Assembly (NCBI RefSeq): GCF_002420705.1
Contig: NZ_DIIM01000021.1
Span: 103,561 to 167,560 of the forward strand
DNA: 64,000 nucleotides
Source of the DNA: Sphingobacterium sp. UBA5670
GTDB taxonomy: Bacteria; Bacteroidota; Bacteroidia; Sphingobacteriales; Sphingobacteriaceae
Direction: 5' to 3'
Shown here: piece by piece, positions 25,563-34,374 of the stretch
Layout of the letters: every line of letters begins with the position of its first letter
Position numbering within the stretch: the stretch's first letter is position 1
The notes under the pieces: generated by a model
What the model saw: only the letters and a program-made list of their open reading frames with translations
Told to the model about the DNA's origin: nothing
The model's database searches: none
Position numbers and translations under genes: made by a program

Positions 25563-26294
25563 ATGATAAACTTAAACCTTTTCAAAAAAATTATCTTCTC
25601 AGTCTGTATGGGCTGTGTTTTACTCTCCTGTCAAAATGAAAAAAGCAGCCCCAATACATTGACGGAAGAAGAGCAAAGTAACGGCTGGCAACTTTTATTC
25701 GATGGCTCAACGCTCAATAATTGGCATACCTACAACAATAGTAAAAATGCACCGGCAGCCTGGGTTGTTAAAAATGGAACTATTTATTGCGATCCAAACA
25801 ACGAAAGCCAGAAATATGATTTAGTATCGGACAAAGATTACAAAAATTACGAGTTCAAATTTGAATGGAAGCTTGAAAAAGAGGGGAATAGCGGTGTTTT
25901 TGTCAATGTACAGGAAAAACCGACTATTGATGCTACCTACCATTCAGGACCTGAATACCAATTGTTAGCCGATTCCCATCCTGATTTCGATAAGCCCTTA
26001 AAGCGTTCGGGTTGTCTTTATACATTTCTACCGCAGCAAAACTTTGTCAATGTGAAGGCGCAAGACGATTGGAATGAATCAAGTATCATTCAGAAGGATG
26101 GAAAAGTTACGTTTTACCTCAATGGTAAAATCACCGCTGAAATGGATTTTAATTCAAATAAATGGAAAGATTTAGTAAAACATAGTAATTTCAAAGACTA
26201 TCCGGAGTTTGGTCAGCATGTTAGCGGAAAACTAGCGCTGCAGGATTGGTCAAGAGGTGTTTCGTTTAGAAATCTAAAAATAAAACCATTATAG
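25563..26294 (+). CDS. DUF1080 (3-keto-disaccharide hydrolase-type) lipoprotein
   Basis: The 243-residue protein has a lipoprotein signal (GCVLLSCQN, Cys23). A single DUF1080 domain follows: NGWQLLFDGSTLNNWHTYNN, DLVSDKDYKNYEFKFEWKL, GNSGVFVNVQE, HSGPEYQLLAD, and a closing GKLALQDWSRGVSFRNLKIKPL. DUF1080 adopts a concanavalin-like fold; several members hydrolyse 3-keto-glycosides. It is probably exported to the periplasm or outer membrane. A strong terminator follows; no sugar operon is adjacent. Confidence 0.88.
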   Translation: MINLNLFKKIIFSVCMGCVLLSCQNEKSSPNTLTEEEQSNGWQLLFDGSTLNNWHTYNNSKNAPAAWVVKNGTIYCDPNNESQKYDLVSDKDYKNYEFKFEWKLEKEGNSGVFVNVQEKPTIDATYHSGPEYQLLADSHPDFDKPLKRSGCLYTFLPQQNFVNVKAQDDWNESSIIQKDGKVTFYLNGKITAEMDFNSNKWKDLVKHSNFKDYPEFGQHVSGKLALQDWSRGVSFRNLKIKPL

Positions 26295-26296
26295 TT

Positions 26297-26330
26297 AAAA
26301 AAGTCCTTAGCGTGTGCTAAGGACTTTTTT
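26297..26330. terminator. Strong terminator hairpin
   Basis: A perfect 15-bp inverted repeat (26297-26311 with 26316-26330) with a GTGT loop and a run of six T lies just after the DUF1080 stop. A T-rich minus-strand side makes it usable in both directions. Confidence 0.9.
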
Positions 26331-26368
26331 AATACTGACCTTGTTCCCTCCTTCCGAGCAGTTTCTCT

Positions 26369-26839
26369 CTATCTCCTTTCAATCCGTGTGTCTATCCAAA
26401 AACAATCCCTATCCTGCCGAAATAAATCAACCGGCCTTTGGTGATTGTAGATAAGTTCTTCCAAGGCATTAAAATTATAACGAAACATATCTTCATCTTT
26501 TGATTGAATGGGACGGAGAATTGAATCTTCGTCATCAATAAAAATATCAGATTCAAAAATATTGATTTGATGCGTACTCACCCAAGCAATTGCTATCTCT
26601 TTGCTCATCCGCTCCAAAGCTTTTGTTGCTTCCTGGTATTGTTTCATTTCCCAAGGAAGATCTTCGGGATAATGCGAAGCAATATAGTCTTGGTAGGCTT
26701 TTATATTACCTTCGCGGAGACATTCGTTGCGAAGCAATAATCTTGTTGTATCACGAGCAAAGCTAATATACTCCGGCCGCATAAATAAGCCGTACCTTTT
26801 ACTATACAATTCTATTTTTTCCGCTAGTTCTTGCCTCAT
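26369..26839 (-). CDS. Hypothetical soluble protein (156 aa)
   Basis: The 156-residue protein is acidic, helical and without signal peptide or membrane segment (MRQELAEKIELYSKRYGL; QEATKALERMSKEIAIAW). Its C-terminal half has many aromatic and acidic residues (SDIFIDDEDSILRP; DCFWIDTRIERR). I recognise no family. It is a single gene between a terminator and the SMR/Crp unit. Confidence 0.6.
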   Translation of the reverse strand: MRQELAEKIELYSKRYGLFMRPEYISFARDTTRLLLRNECLREGNIKAYQDYIASHYPEDLPWEMKQYQEATKALERMSKEIAIAWVSTHQINIFESDIFIDDEDSILRPIQSKDEDMFRYNFNALEELIYNHQRPVDLFRQDRDCFWIDTRIERR

Positions 26840-26999
26840 AATTTAATTATCCAGCAAAAATCATCCCAACCTACTCTTTTATAGGGAGTTTTGGCTAAAA
26901 AAAGAGATTTTAGATTTTCACAAATAATTAACTTATGCAAATTGAACTTAGATTGTTGTTTTTCCGTCGATCATAATATAAATATCAAGTCCAATGATT

Positions 27000-27317
27000 T
27001 TAAAATAGTTTTAAGCCGACAATTCCTGCAACAATCAATGTTGCCGAAAGAAGTCTAAACACATTGGCTGAATCTCCGAAAAAAAAGATTCCAACCACTA
27101 ATGTTCCGACGGCTCCCAAGCCTGTCCATACGGCATACGCTGTGCCGATAGGAATCGCTTTTTGTGCATAAAACAATAGTCCACCACTAATACTCATGGA
27201 GACGATAGCCAATATGATCCAACCAAATTTATTTGAGTCTGGCTGTTGAGCCATTTTCAAACCGAGTGGCCATCCAATTTCAAAAATGCCAGCGACAATC
27301 AATGCAATCCAATTCAT
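27000..27317 (-). CDS. SMR family exporter, Gdx (SugE) type
   Basis: The ATG at 27317 gives MNWIALIVAGIFEIGW and 105 residues, the normal SMR length; the longer reading starts at TTG. Four TM helices are visible. The essential Glu13 sits in GIFEIGW with GLKMA after it, and GTAYAVWTGLGAVGT marks TM3. This pattern fits the Gdx/SugE branch, which exports guanidinium ions, better than the EmrE/QacE drug exporters. It is transcribed after the Crp/Fnr gene but may have its own promoter. Confidence 0.87.
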   Translation of the reverse strand: MNWIALIVAGIFEIGWPLGLKMAQQPDSNKFGWIILAIVSMSISGGLLFYAQKAIPIGTAYAVWTGLGAVGTLVVGIFFFGDSANVFRLLSATLIVAGIVGLKLF

Positions 27318-27342
27318 TTTCAATAGTTTAAATTTCTAAAAA

Positions 27343-27350
27343 CAAAGATA
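27343..27350 (-). promoter_or_regulatory. Putative -7 box for the SMR gene
   Basis: The minus strand reads TATCTTTG, an exact TAnnTTTG box, 26 bases before the ATG at 27317. It lies between the Crp/Fnr stop and the SMR start. No -33 element is clear. Confidence 0.4.
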
Positions 27351-27396
27351 ATCGCTATTCGAAAGGCTTTTTTTGACTTATATCAAAATCGTATGC

Positions 27397-27954
27397 TTAT
27401 CGCCTTATACGGCTAAGTGTTTCTTGTGTAATACCTAAATAAGATGCAATGTGACCAAGATTAATTCGATTTATTAAATTGGGTTGCAGGCGTATGAGAG
27501 ACTGATAACGCTCCGCCGCTGATTCAGTATGCAATGACATAATCCGTTCTTCGAGAATAATGCAAACCTCTTCAGCAATCTTTCGTCCTATCAGATTTAG
27601 CTCAGGATAAATTCTATACAATTCATTCAAATCGTCTACAGAAATTGCATAGATCTCCGAATCTTCCAGAAATTGGATATTTTCAAAGGACGGTTTTTCC
27701 GTATAAACAGGCAGGATTGATCCAAAAATTTGATTTTCCTCACCAAACCAACTATTCATTTCGCGTCCATTTTTTAAGAAATAGGCGCGGATCAATCCCG
27801 TACTCAAAACAAAATAGCTTGATAGATGCTGTCCTTCTCTCAAAAAATGCTCGCCCTTTTTCTTAAAAAAATAACGTGTTCTTTTTTCTACCTCCGCCGA
27901 TATCACTTCATTGAGATAACCATATTTTTTCAATTGTTCGATTAGTGGATTCAT
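27397..27954 (-). CDS. Crp/Fnr family transcriptional regulator
   Basis: The 185-residue protein has an N-terminal cyclic-nucleotide-binding-like beta roll (FFKKKGEHFLREGQHLSSYFVLSTGLIRAY; MNSWFGEENQIFG) and a C-terminal HTH (NLGHIASYLGITQETLSRIRR). It lacks the full cAMP-contact motif of E. coli Crp, as is usual for Bacteroidota members, so its ligand is unknown. It lies 17 bases after the DUF4269 gene and upstream of the SMR exporter, which it may control. Confidence 0.87.
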   Translation of the reverse strand: MNPLIEQLKKYGYLNEVISAEVEKRTRYFFKKKGEHFLREGQHLSSYFVLSTGLIRAYFLKNGREMNSWFGEENQIFGSILPVYTEKPSFENIQFLEDSEIYAISVDDLNELYRIYPELNLIGRKIAEEVCIILEERIMSLHTESAAERYQSLIRLQPNLINRINLGHIASYLGITQETLSRIRR

Positions 27955-27971
27955 CCTCTTATCGATTAAAA

Positions 27972-28514
27972 TCAGTCATAGCTCATCAAATTATCTACGT
28001 GATTATACAGGAGAAGTTCCGTATACGGATCGCCCTTAATTTCCAATAACCTGCAAAATGCAGGTTCAGTTTTTATCCCGCTTCTCTTCAACTGTCTGAC
28101 TTTCTCAGCAAATTCTTCACCTCTTAGTTGTATAATTTCATATTCTTTTAGCATATGTAAATATCCATTCTGATTTTCAGTCGCTTTGTCGGTCGCATAA
28201 ATTTCAAAAAGCTGCTCTTCAATCGAGAAACTGCATACAATCACATTGCTTTCAGCCCGCTGCAGCTGAAAATGCGCATGCCGCGAAAAATTAAGACACA
28301 GCATTTTTTCAAGAACATCAAAATCTTGTACATATAGGATGATGTCAACATCACTTCCAGAAACATCGATATCGATCGGTATCGTACCAACTACGATGGG
28401 ATCATAACCTTTAAGGCAATCAACAATTTGATAGTCATGCAGTAAACGATAAATATTTCTCTGAACTTCATTTCCAGTCTGCAAATAGTCTATATTTCTA
28501 AAATTAATAGTCAT
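27972..28514 (-). CDS. DUF4269 nucleotidyltransferase-like protein
   Basis: The ATG at 28514 gives MTINFRNIDYLQTG and 180 residues; the longer form uses TTG. The segment GTIPIDIDVSGSDVDIIL matches the GS-x-x-D-x-D metal motif of the nucleotidyltransferase fold seen in DUF4269. Such proteins may transfer nucleotides to proteins or small molecules, but the family is uncharacterised. It is the first gene of a three-gene unit with the Crp/Fnr regulator and the SMR exporter. Confidence 0.8.
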   Translation of the reverse strand: MTINFRNIDYLQTGNEVQRNIYRLLHDYQIVDCLKGYDPIVVGTIPIDIDVSGSDVDIILYVQDFDVLEKMLCLNFSRHAHFQLQRAESNVIVCSFSIEEQLFEIYATDKATENQNGYLHMLKEYEIIQLRGEEFAEKVRQLKRSGIKTEPAFCRLLEIKGDPYTELLLYNHVDNLMSYD

Positions 28515-28583
28515 ATACAAAGGTGTAATTCATTCCCTCTAAACAATTTGAATATACTAAACAACAGAAGAAACTGTAAGCTT

Positions 28584-28838
28584 ATGATATCAAAATGCGA
28601 TAAGTATTTATCTTTATTAACGCCGATGAGCTCCTTAGAAATAATTCCCACTTTTCCCTACCTGCTGATTGTTGAAGGAAAATATTTGGACCAGGTTCAG
28701 CTGGAAGCAGGGCAACGTCTTCGAATGAAAACATTATCTATTCATCCACATGAAGACCTCCCGATAAATACGATTGAAGATATCCTTCAAGCCGCCTTAA
28801 ATCTCTATCGTGATGGCATAATTAAAATTAAAAAATAA
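28584..28838 (+). CDS. Hypothetical small protein (84 aa)
   Basis: The ATG at 28584 gives MISKCDKYLSLLTPMSS; the longer form uses TTG. The 84 residues form a mixed alpha/beta segment with FPYLLIVEGKYLDQVQLEAGQRLRM and a C-terminal helix (EDILQAALNLYRDGIIKIKK). I recognise no family. The gene is divergent from DUF4269 and precedes the TonB receptor. Support comes from frame length and codon pattern only. Confidence 0.45.
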   Translation: MISKCDKYLSLLTPMSSLEIIPTFPYLLIVEGKYLDQVQLEAGQRLRMKTLSIHPHEDLPINTIEDILQAALNLYRDGIIKIKK

Positions 28839-29004
28839 ACCTAAGCCACTAAGATCTAGTCGACAATATTACCCTAAAAAAGCGAACTACACAAGCAGAT
28901 GTAAAAACTTTTAAATAATATTTGCTTAACACAAAATCAACAATACTCTCCTACCTTTATCGCGGTTTAAAAATCACCTAGTCATTTAAACAGCTACAAA
29001 ACAA

Positions 29005-32000
29005 ATGAGAAAACATTTGATTACCAGCATTTTGCTAAGCACAATTGGTACATCAGTTACCTATGCGCAAAATGAAACAACCTCTGCTCTGAATGGAACC
29101 ATCAGGGAGGGAAATTCGCCAATCAATGGAGCTACTATCGAAGCCATTCATTTACCTTCTGGGACAAAGTATGTCACTTCATCACGTATTGACGGCCGCT
29201 ATAATCTTCCCAATTTGAGAATTGGTGGACCTTATCAAATCACAGTAACTTATCTCGGGCATTCTCCAAACATGAAGCAGATCGAAAAACTCGCTTTGGG
29301 ACAAAGCTCGACGCTCGACATTCAGATGCAGTCCAACGCACAGGTATTGGATGAAGCTGTCGTTGTAGGAACAAGACAGGGAAAAGTCTTCAATTCCGGC
29401 CGAACAGGTGCTGCACAAAACATTTCCCGAACAGCAATTCAAAATCTACCTACACTGAATCGAAGCTTTACTGATTTTGTCAAACTGAGCCCTCAATTTT
29501 CGATGCAGTATGGTAATCCTTCCTTTGCTGGAAGAAGCAACCTTGCGAATAACTTCACCATCGACGGGGCGCTATTTAATAATGCTTTTGGATTACAGGG
29601 GACTATTGGAAGTCAAACAAACTCGCAACCCATCAATATGGATGCCTTTGAAGAGATTTCTGTCAATATCGCTCCTTATGATGTCAGACAAAATGGTTTT
29701 ACTGGTGCAGCAATCAACGCAGTTACGAGAAGCGGTACCAATGAAGTACAAGGATCCTTAAATTATTACTTCAGGAATCAGAGTTTAGTCAATAAATACA
29801 ATTCAGCAGGGTTGAAAGCACCAGTAAACAACTTTAGCCTAAAAGGCTATGGTTTTACGGTCGGTGGCCCAATTATAAAAAACAAACTATTCTTCTTTGC
29901 AAGTGGTGAACTTGAACGACGAGTAGATCCAGGAACAAACTTTATTGCTTCCCGTGGAGGCAATACTGGCCCGAATATTTCAACCGTATCTGCTGAGAAA
30001 CTCGATGATCTCGCTAAATACCTCAATTCAATTGGCTATAATCCAGGAAGCTATGAAGATTATCCCTTAGATACACGCAGTGACAAATTCTCTGTTAAAT
30101 TAGATTACAATATCGATCAAAAAAATACATTAAGCGCTAAATATTTCTATTTCCGTTCCTACCGTGACATTCTACCATCCAATAGCGGTGCGCCCAAAAA
30201 TAATAGACAACCGTCTAATGTTGGGCTACCATTCAGCTCCGCTGGATATGGCATAAACAACAACATGGACAATGTGAATTTAGAATTACGTACGCGTATC
30301 AGCAGTAAATATTCCAATTCCCTCACCGTAGGATACAATGTCATGAACGATTATCGGGAATCTAAAGGAGGGCAGCCATTTCCTTTGGTAGACATCATGA
30401 ATCCTGACGGAAGTAGCATGACGGCATTTGGTTACGAGCCTTTTACAGCATTTAACAGTCTAAAAACGAAGGTATTTCAAGCAACCAACAACTTTAATAT
30501 TTATGCCGGAAAACACGAAATTACAGTGGGGGCCAATTTTGAAAACTACAAAACCACCAACGGATTTGCACCGAACTATTATGGTGCCTATACATTTGCC
30601 AGTTTAGACGACTTCTATAACTCTGCAAAAAATAATGTTTCCAACGCTACCAAATACCAAGTCCAATATTCTGTTTTACCCGATGGATCGTTTCCTTATG
30701 CAGAGATCTCGGCGCGTATGTTTGGTCTATATGCGCAGGATGCCTTCGCTGTAAACAGCCATTTTAAATTGACTGCTGGATTGAGAGCTGACTTGACAAA
30801 CATTTCTTCACCTAACGAACTAAAGAATGATAATGTCACAAAGCTGAACTTTGATCAGGGTGAAAAGATTGACGTTTCAAAATATCCAAAAAGTGCTATT
30901 CTTTGGTCGCCAAGAATCGGATTTAACTGGAATGTCAATGGGACAAATCAAACGCAGCTACGCGGTGGATCGGGGATTTTTACCGGTCGTCCGCCATTGG
31001 TATGGATTTCGAATCAGGCCGGCAATAATGGTGTAATGTTTGGTTCTGAGTCCATCAATAACCCTACAAATCGTCCGTTTACACCTGATGTAGATGCTTA
31101 TCGTAATGTAAATCATCAAACGGCAGCCAACAACTCGAGTTACAACTTGGCAGTGACAGATAACAACTTCAAATTTATGCAGCTTTGGAGAACGAATCTT
31201 GCTGTTGACCAAAAATTACCAGGTGGTATTATCGGTACTTTTGAAGCCTTGTATTCAAAAGATATCAATTCGGTGTATTTCCGTAATGTCAACCTAAATA
31301 CGACAGATGGCAAAGCTTTAGCTGGGGCCGATAACCGCATGCGCTACAGCACACCGCGTATTTATGGCGCTGCACAGCCTACACCTGAAAACCCTAATAT
31401 TTCAGACGCCATCGTGATGTCCAACACATCAAAAGGCTATAGCTATACGTTGACAGGAACCTTATCGAAAGAATTCAAAGGTGGCTTTTTTGCCAATATA
31501 GGTTATACCTATACGGACTCTAGATCGGTCAATGACGGTGGATCCATTGCGCAGTCGATGTGGCGTGATCGTTATGTATCTGGTAATCCAAATAGTGCTG
31601 ATCTCTCCTATTCTACTTATTTGGTTAAAAATAGATTCATTGCCAATTTCTCTTACCGTAAAGAATACCTAGATCATTTGGGAACAACATTCTCTCTATT
31701 TTATCAACTACAGGATGGTCCACGTTATTCCTACACCTACGGCGGTGACTTAAATAATGATGGCTTGTCAGGTAATGATTTGATCTATATTCCGAACAGT
31801 AAGGACGAGATTGCCTTGGTCGTTGACAATGCACAAGACACCAGGTCTTCAGATCAATTATGGTCTCAGTTAAACGGCTATATTAATCAAGACAATTATC
31901 TCAATGCGCACAGAGGTCAGTACGCAAAACGTAATGCATTGGTAGGTAAAATGATTGGAACCCTAGATATTCGTATTGCTCAAGATGTATTCTTAAATAC

Positions 32001-32271
32001 CGGCAGCAAGAAACATCAATTGCAGATTACCTTCGATATATTTAACTTCGGGAACATGATCAACAAAAGCTGGGGTGTAGCTCAATTTGCCAACAAAGCA
32101 AATGGTATCTTAAATTACAAAGGATTAAATGCACAGGGACAACCAACATTCTCCTTCCCTTATTTAGATGCTACCAATCAGATTCCGCTCACCAACACAT
32201 TCTCAAATAGTGTGGATGAAACCTCACGCTGGAGAATTCAATTGGGTGTACGCTATCGATTCAACCAATAA
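29005..32271 (+). CDS. Oar-like TonB-dependent outer-membrane receptor
   Basis: The 1088-residue protein has a signal peptide (1-21, TSVTYAQ). A carboxypeptidase-regulatory-like beta-sandwich follows (about 26-110, LNGTIREGNSPINGATIEAI), then a plug (about 115-240, DEAVVVGTRQG; YDVRQNGFTGAAINAVTRSG) and a long barrel ending in RIQLGVRYRFNQ. The NG-F-G-A-N-V-TRSGTN wording marks Oar-type proteins. It lacks a SusD partner, so it is not a classical polysaccharide-utilisation pair; proteins or peptides are more likely ligands. A terminator follows. Confidence 0.9.
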   Translation: MRKHLITSILLSTIGTSVTYAQNETTSALNGTIREGNSPINGATIEAIHLPSGTKYVTSSRIDGRYNLPNLRIGGPYQITVTYLGHSPNMKQIEKLALGQSSTLDIQMQSNAQVLDEAVVVGTRQGKVFNSGRTGAAQNISRTAIQNLPTLNRSFTDFVKLSPQFSMQYGNPSFAGRSNLANNFTIDGALFNNAFGLQGTIGSQTNSQPINMDAFEEISVNIAPYDVRQNGFTGAAINAVTRSGTNEVQGSLNYYFRNQSLVNKYNSAGLKAPVNNFSLKGYGFTVGGPIIKNKLFFFASGELERRVDPGTNFIASRGGNTGPNISTVSAEKLDDLAKYLNSIGYNPGSYEDYPLDTRSDKFSVKLDYNIDQKNTLSAKYFYFRSYRDILPSNSGAPKNNRQPSNVGLPFSSAGYGINNNMDNVNLELRTRISSKYSNSLTVGYNVMNDYRESKGGQPFPLVDIMNPDGSSMTAFGYEPFTAFNSLKTKVFQATNNFNIYAGKHEITVGANFENYKTTNGFAPNYYGAYTFASLDDFYNSAKNNVSNATKYQVQYSVLPDGSFPYAEISARMFGLYAQDAFAVNSHFKLTAGLRADLTNISSPNELKNDNVTKLNFDQGEKIDVSKYPKSAILWSPRIGFNWNVNGTNQTQLRGGSGIFTGRPPLVWISNQAGNNGVMFGSESINNPTNRPFTPDVDAYRNVNHQTAANNSSYNLAVTDNNFKFMQLWRTNLAVDQKLPGGIIGTFEALYSKDINSVYFRNVNLNTTDGKALAGADNRMRYSTPRIYGAAQPTPENPNISDAIVMSNTSKGYSYTLTGTLSKEFKGGFFANIGYTYTDSRSVNDGGSIAQSMWRDRYVSGNPNSADLSYSTYLVKNRFIANFSYRKEYLDHLGTTFSLFYQLQDGPRYSYTYGGDLNNDGLSGNDLIYIPNSKDEIALVVDNAQDTRSSDQLWSQLNGYINQDNYLNAHRGQYAKRNALVGKMIGTLDIRIAQDVFLNTGSKKHQLQITFDIFNFGNMINKSWGVAQFANKANGILNYKGLNAQGQPTFSFPYLDATNQIPLTNTFSNSVDETSRWRIQLGVRYRFNQ

Positions 32272-32293
32272 AACAAAAAATAACGTAAATTTG

Positions 32294-32322
32294 AACCCAT
32301 CCTCAAACAAAGGATGGGTTTT
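32294..32322 (+). terminator. Terminator after the TonB receptor gene
   Basis: A perfect 9-bp GC-rich stem (AACCCATCC at 32294-32302, partner 32312-32320) with a 9-base loop is followed by a run of T. Confidence 0.88.
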
Positions 32323-32342
32323 TAGTTAAAGAGTATAAATAG

Positions 32343-33287
32343 ATGAAAAAACTAGCACTTTCCCTATTCGCCATTTTTACTTACATCGCCTGTCAGGCCC
32401 AACATTTTGACCTCATTCCTTTGGGAATATATGGCGGTGAACAAGAAGACAATCTGTCTGCCTACTTAGTAGGAATTCCAAGTGATACGACCTTCCTATC
32501 CCTCGATGCAGGGACCATAAATACTGGAATAAGAAAAGCCATTCAACTAAAAAGCCTAAATGGGTCCGTCGAAACGGTTTTACGTAATCAAATAAAAGGA
32601 TATTTTATCTCCCACGGTCATCTCGACCATCTATCCGGCCTTATTATCAACTCACCCGCTGACAGTAAAAAGAATATCTTCGCCATAGCTCCAGTACTTC
32701 AGATTCTACAAAACCATTACTTTATCACAGATACCTGGATAAATTTTGGCGATCAAGGGCAAAAACCCATACTTGGAAAATATCACTACACAACCCTACA
32801 AGAGGGTATCACGACATCGGTTCAAAATACGCCATTGTCTTTGACGGCATATGAACTTAGCCACGTAAATCCTTATAAAAGCAGTGCTGCACTCGTTCAG
32901 CATGATAATCACTATTTACTTTATCTCGGCGATACGGGAGCCGATCGGGTCGAAAAATCTAATCAGCTGGACAAGCTTTGGAGAAGTATTGCCCCTCTAA
33001 TTAAGCAGAAACAATTAAACAGTATATTGATTGAAGTATCCTTTCCTAACAGTCAACCGGAAAATCTACTTTTTGGACATCTTACCCCTAATCTGTTGCT
33101 AGAGGAACTTCAAAATCTCAAAGAAAAAACAGGGCTGAAAAACCTCGAAGGGCTCACTATCGTTGTCACCCATCGAAAACCAACAGGTGATAATCCGAAG
33201 ATTATCAAAAATGAATTATTAAAGAATAATCCGCTAAAAGTGAATTATATCTTCCCTGAGCAGGGGAAAAAAATAAGCTTGAACTAG
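32343..33287 (+). CDS. Class II 3',5'-cyclic-nucleotide phosphodiesterase, secreted
   Basis: The 314-residue protein has a signal peptide (MKKLALSLFAIFTYIACQAQ) and a metallo-beta-lactamase-like core with the class II motif HGHLDH (residues 91-96) in FISHGHLDHLSGLI. It also has LLYLGDTGADRVEK and LIEVSFPNSQPENLLFGHL, all in the order of the PDE class II family (yeast PDE1/CpdP type). It should hydrolyse cAMP or cGMP with two metals. The signal peptide puts it in the periplasm or makes it a lipoprotein-like export. It lies downstream of the TonB receptor but behind a terminator. Confidence 0.9.
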   Translation: MKKLALSLFAIFTYIACQAQHFDLIPLGIYGGEQEDNLSAYLVGIPSDTTFLSLDAGTINTGIRKAIQLKSLNGSVETVLRNQIKGYFISHGHLDHLSGLIINSPADSKKNIFAIAPVLQILQNHYFITDTWINFGDQGQKPILGKYHYTTLQEGITTSVQNTPLSLTAYELSHVNPYKSSAALVQHDNHYLLYLGDTGADRVEKSNQLDKLWRSIAPLIKQKQLNSILIEVSFPNSQPENLLFGHLTPNLLLEELQNLKEKTGLKNLEGLTIVVTHRKPTGDNPKIIKNELLKNNPLKVNYIFPEQGKKISLN

Positions 33288-33298
33288 TAGTTTATCAT

Positions 33299-33330
33299 AA
33301 AGATGAAACCTTAATCGGTTTCATCTTTTT
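33299..33330. terminator. Bidirectional terminator hairpin
   Basis: A perfect 12-bp stem (33299-33310 with 33317-33328) with a 6-base loop and flanking A and T runs lies between the convergent phosphodiesterase and nitroreductase genes. Confidence 0.88.
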
Positions 33331-33335
33331 AAGAA

Positions 33336-33935
33336 CTATAACGCTTCGATGATATTTTCTATACTTAAACGCGATTTCGCTGTCATAGAAGGTTGATTGG
33401 TGTCATCAGCATCCCGATAACCAATGGCCACCGCAAATAGTGTCTGATAACCTTCAAGGTCCAGTATCTCATCATAAACCTCATTTTCAATTCCTTCCAT
33501 AGGGGTCGCATCAATTCCATTCGCAGCACACGCTGCAAGGAAAAATCCCAAAGAAAGGTAGACTTGCTGCTTCATCCAGGATTTAACGTGCAACTCCCCT
33601 TTCGATCGTAAAAATTGCTTATAATAATTAATTGACCCCTCAGGAAGTGTATTTTCAATTTGAGTTTCAAACCGTTCGACATCGGTAAGGGCGCTAAAAA
33701 CGACCAAATGACTAGCCTCATTTATTTTCTGTGCATTCCAGTAAGATGCTGCAGCAAGCCTCTGCTTCACCTCCCCTGAAGAAACAAAGAAAAATTTCCA
33801 AGGCTGACTATTGATAGAAGATGGACTCAGTCGGATTATTTCCTTTAATTCAGTAATCTTATCGTCAGAAATGATCTCCACTGAATTATACTTTTTCGTT
33901 GTGTAACGTTGCTTTGCTGTTTCTAAAAAAGCCAT
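33336..33935 (-). CDS. NAD(P)H-dependent nitroreductase-family oxidoreductase
   Basis: The ATG at 33935 gives MAFLETAKQRYTTKKYNS and 199 residues; the longer form starts at TTG. It is an FMN flavoprotein of the NfsB type: RYTTKKY (FMN phosphate contact), LSPSSINSQPWKFFFVSS (FMN-binding), and a late AVAIGYRDADD. Such enzymes reduce nitroaromatics, quinones or similar electrophiles. It is divergent from the HxlR regulator with mirror-image promoters between them, so it is the likely HxlR target. Confidence 0.88.
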   Translation of the reverse strand: MAFLETAKQRYTTKKYNSVEIISDDKITELKEIIRLSPSSINSQPWKFFFVSSGEVKQRLAAASYWNAQKINEASHLVVFSALTDVERFETQIENTLPEGSINYYKQFLRSKGELHVKSWMKQQVYLSLGFFLAACAANGIDATPMEGIENEVYDEILDLEGYQTLFAVAIGYRDADDTNQPSMTAKSRLSIENIIEAL

Positions 33936-33970
33936 AACATACAATATTTAATTAACTATATTTTTTATAG

Positions 33971-34004
33971 TTGCAAACTTAAATATAGTGTTATATATTT
34001 GCAA
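33971..34004. promoter_or_regulatory. Interleaved divergent promoters with TTGCAAA/TTTGCAA inverted repeat
   Basis: Plus strand: TTG 33971-33973, 20 bases, TATATTTG 33994-34001. Minus strand: TTG (34004-34002), 20 bases, TAAGTTTG (33981-33974). Each -33 TTG overlaps the TTTG end of the opposite -7 box through a 7-bp inverted repeat TTGCAAA...TTTGCAA. Both -7 boxes match TAnnTTTG exactly and both spacers are 20. They drive the HxlR gene (ATG 34030) and the nitroreductase gene (ATG 33935). Confidence 0.8.
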
Positions 34005-34029
34005 TAACGGTCAAAATTGATAGTAACAG

Positions 34030-34374
34030 ATGTATTTGATAGACAACAAACAATACCCCTGCAGTACAAGCCTGACAATGAAATACATAGGCGGAAAATG
34101 GAAAGCAGTTATCCTAATTCATTTAATTGAAAAAAAACGTTATAATGAATTAAGAAAAGAATGCGCATTAATTACCGAACGGACCTTGAGCTTACAATTA
34201 AAGGAACTTGAAGCAGATGGTTTAGTAAAACGGACAGTACATACGGACAAAGCGCCATTAAAAGTAGATTATGAGCTTACCGCTTTCGGTAAAACACTTA
34301 TTCCACTATTAGAATCTATTGCTGAATGGGGAAGAGAAACAGCTAGCCGGACGGAACGGATTCAGCACATGTAA
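34030..34374 (+). CDS. HxlR-family transcriptional regulator
   Basis: The 114-residue winged-helix protein has the HxlR layout: CSTSLTMKYIGGKWKAVIL opening, KRYNELRKECALITERTLSLQ recognition region, and LEADGLVKRTVH wing with YELTAFGKTL. Cys12 at the N-terminus (YPCSTS) matches the redox or electrophile-sensing Cys found in HypR/YodB-type members. It is divergent from the nitroreductase gene and probably regulates it and itself through the 33971-34004 region. Confidence 0.9.
   Translation: MYLIDNKQYPCSTSLTMKYIGGKWKAVILIHLIEKKRYNELRKECALITERTLSLQLKELEADGLVKRTVHTDKAPLKVDYELTAFGKTLIPLLESIAEWGRETASRTERIQHM

Noticed and set aside
28548..28583. TTG-started N-terminal extension of the 84-aa protein
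   Set aside because: An ATG at 28584 gives a normal start; the extension is low-complexity.
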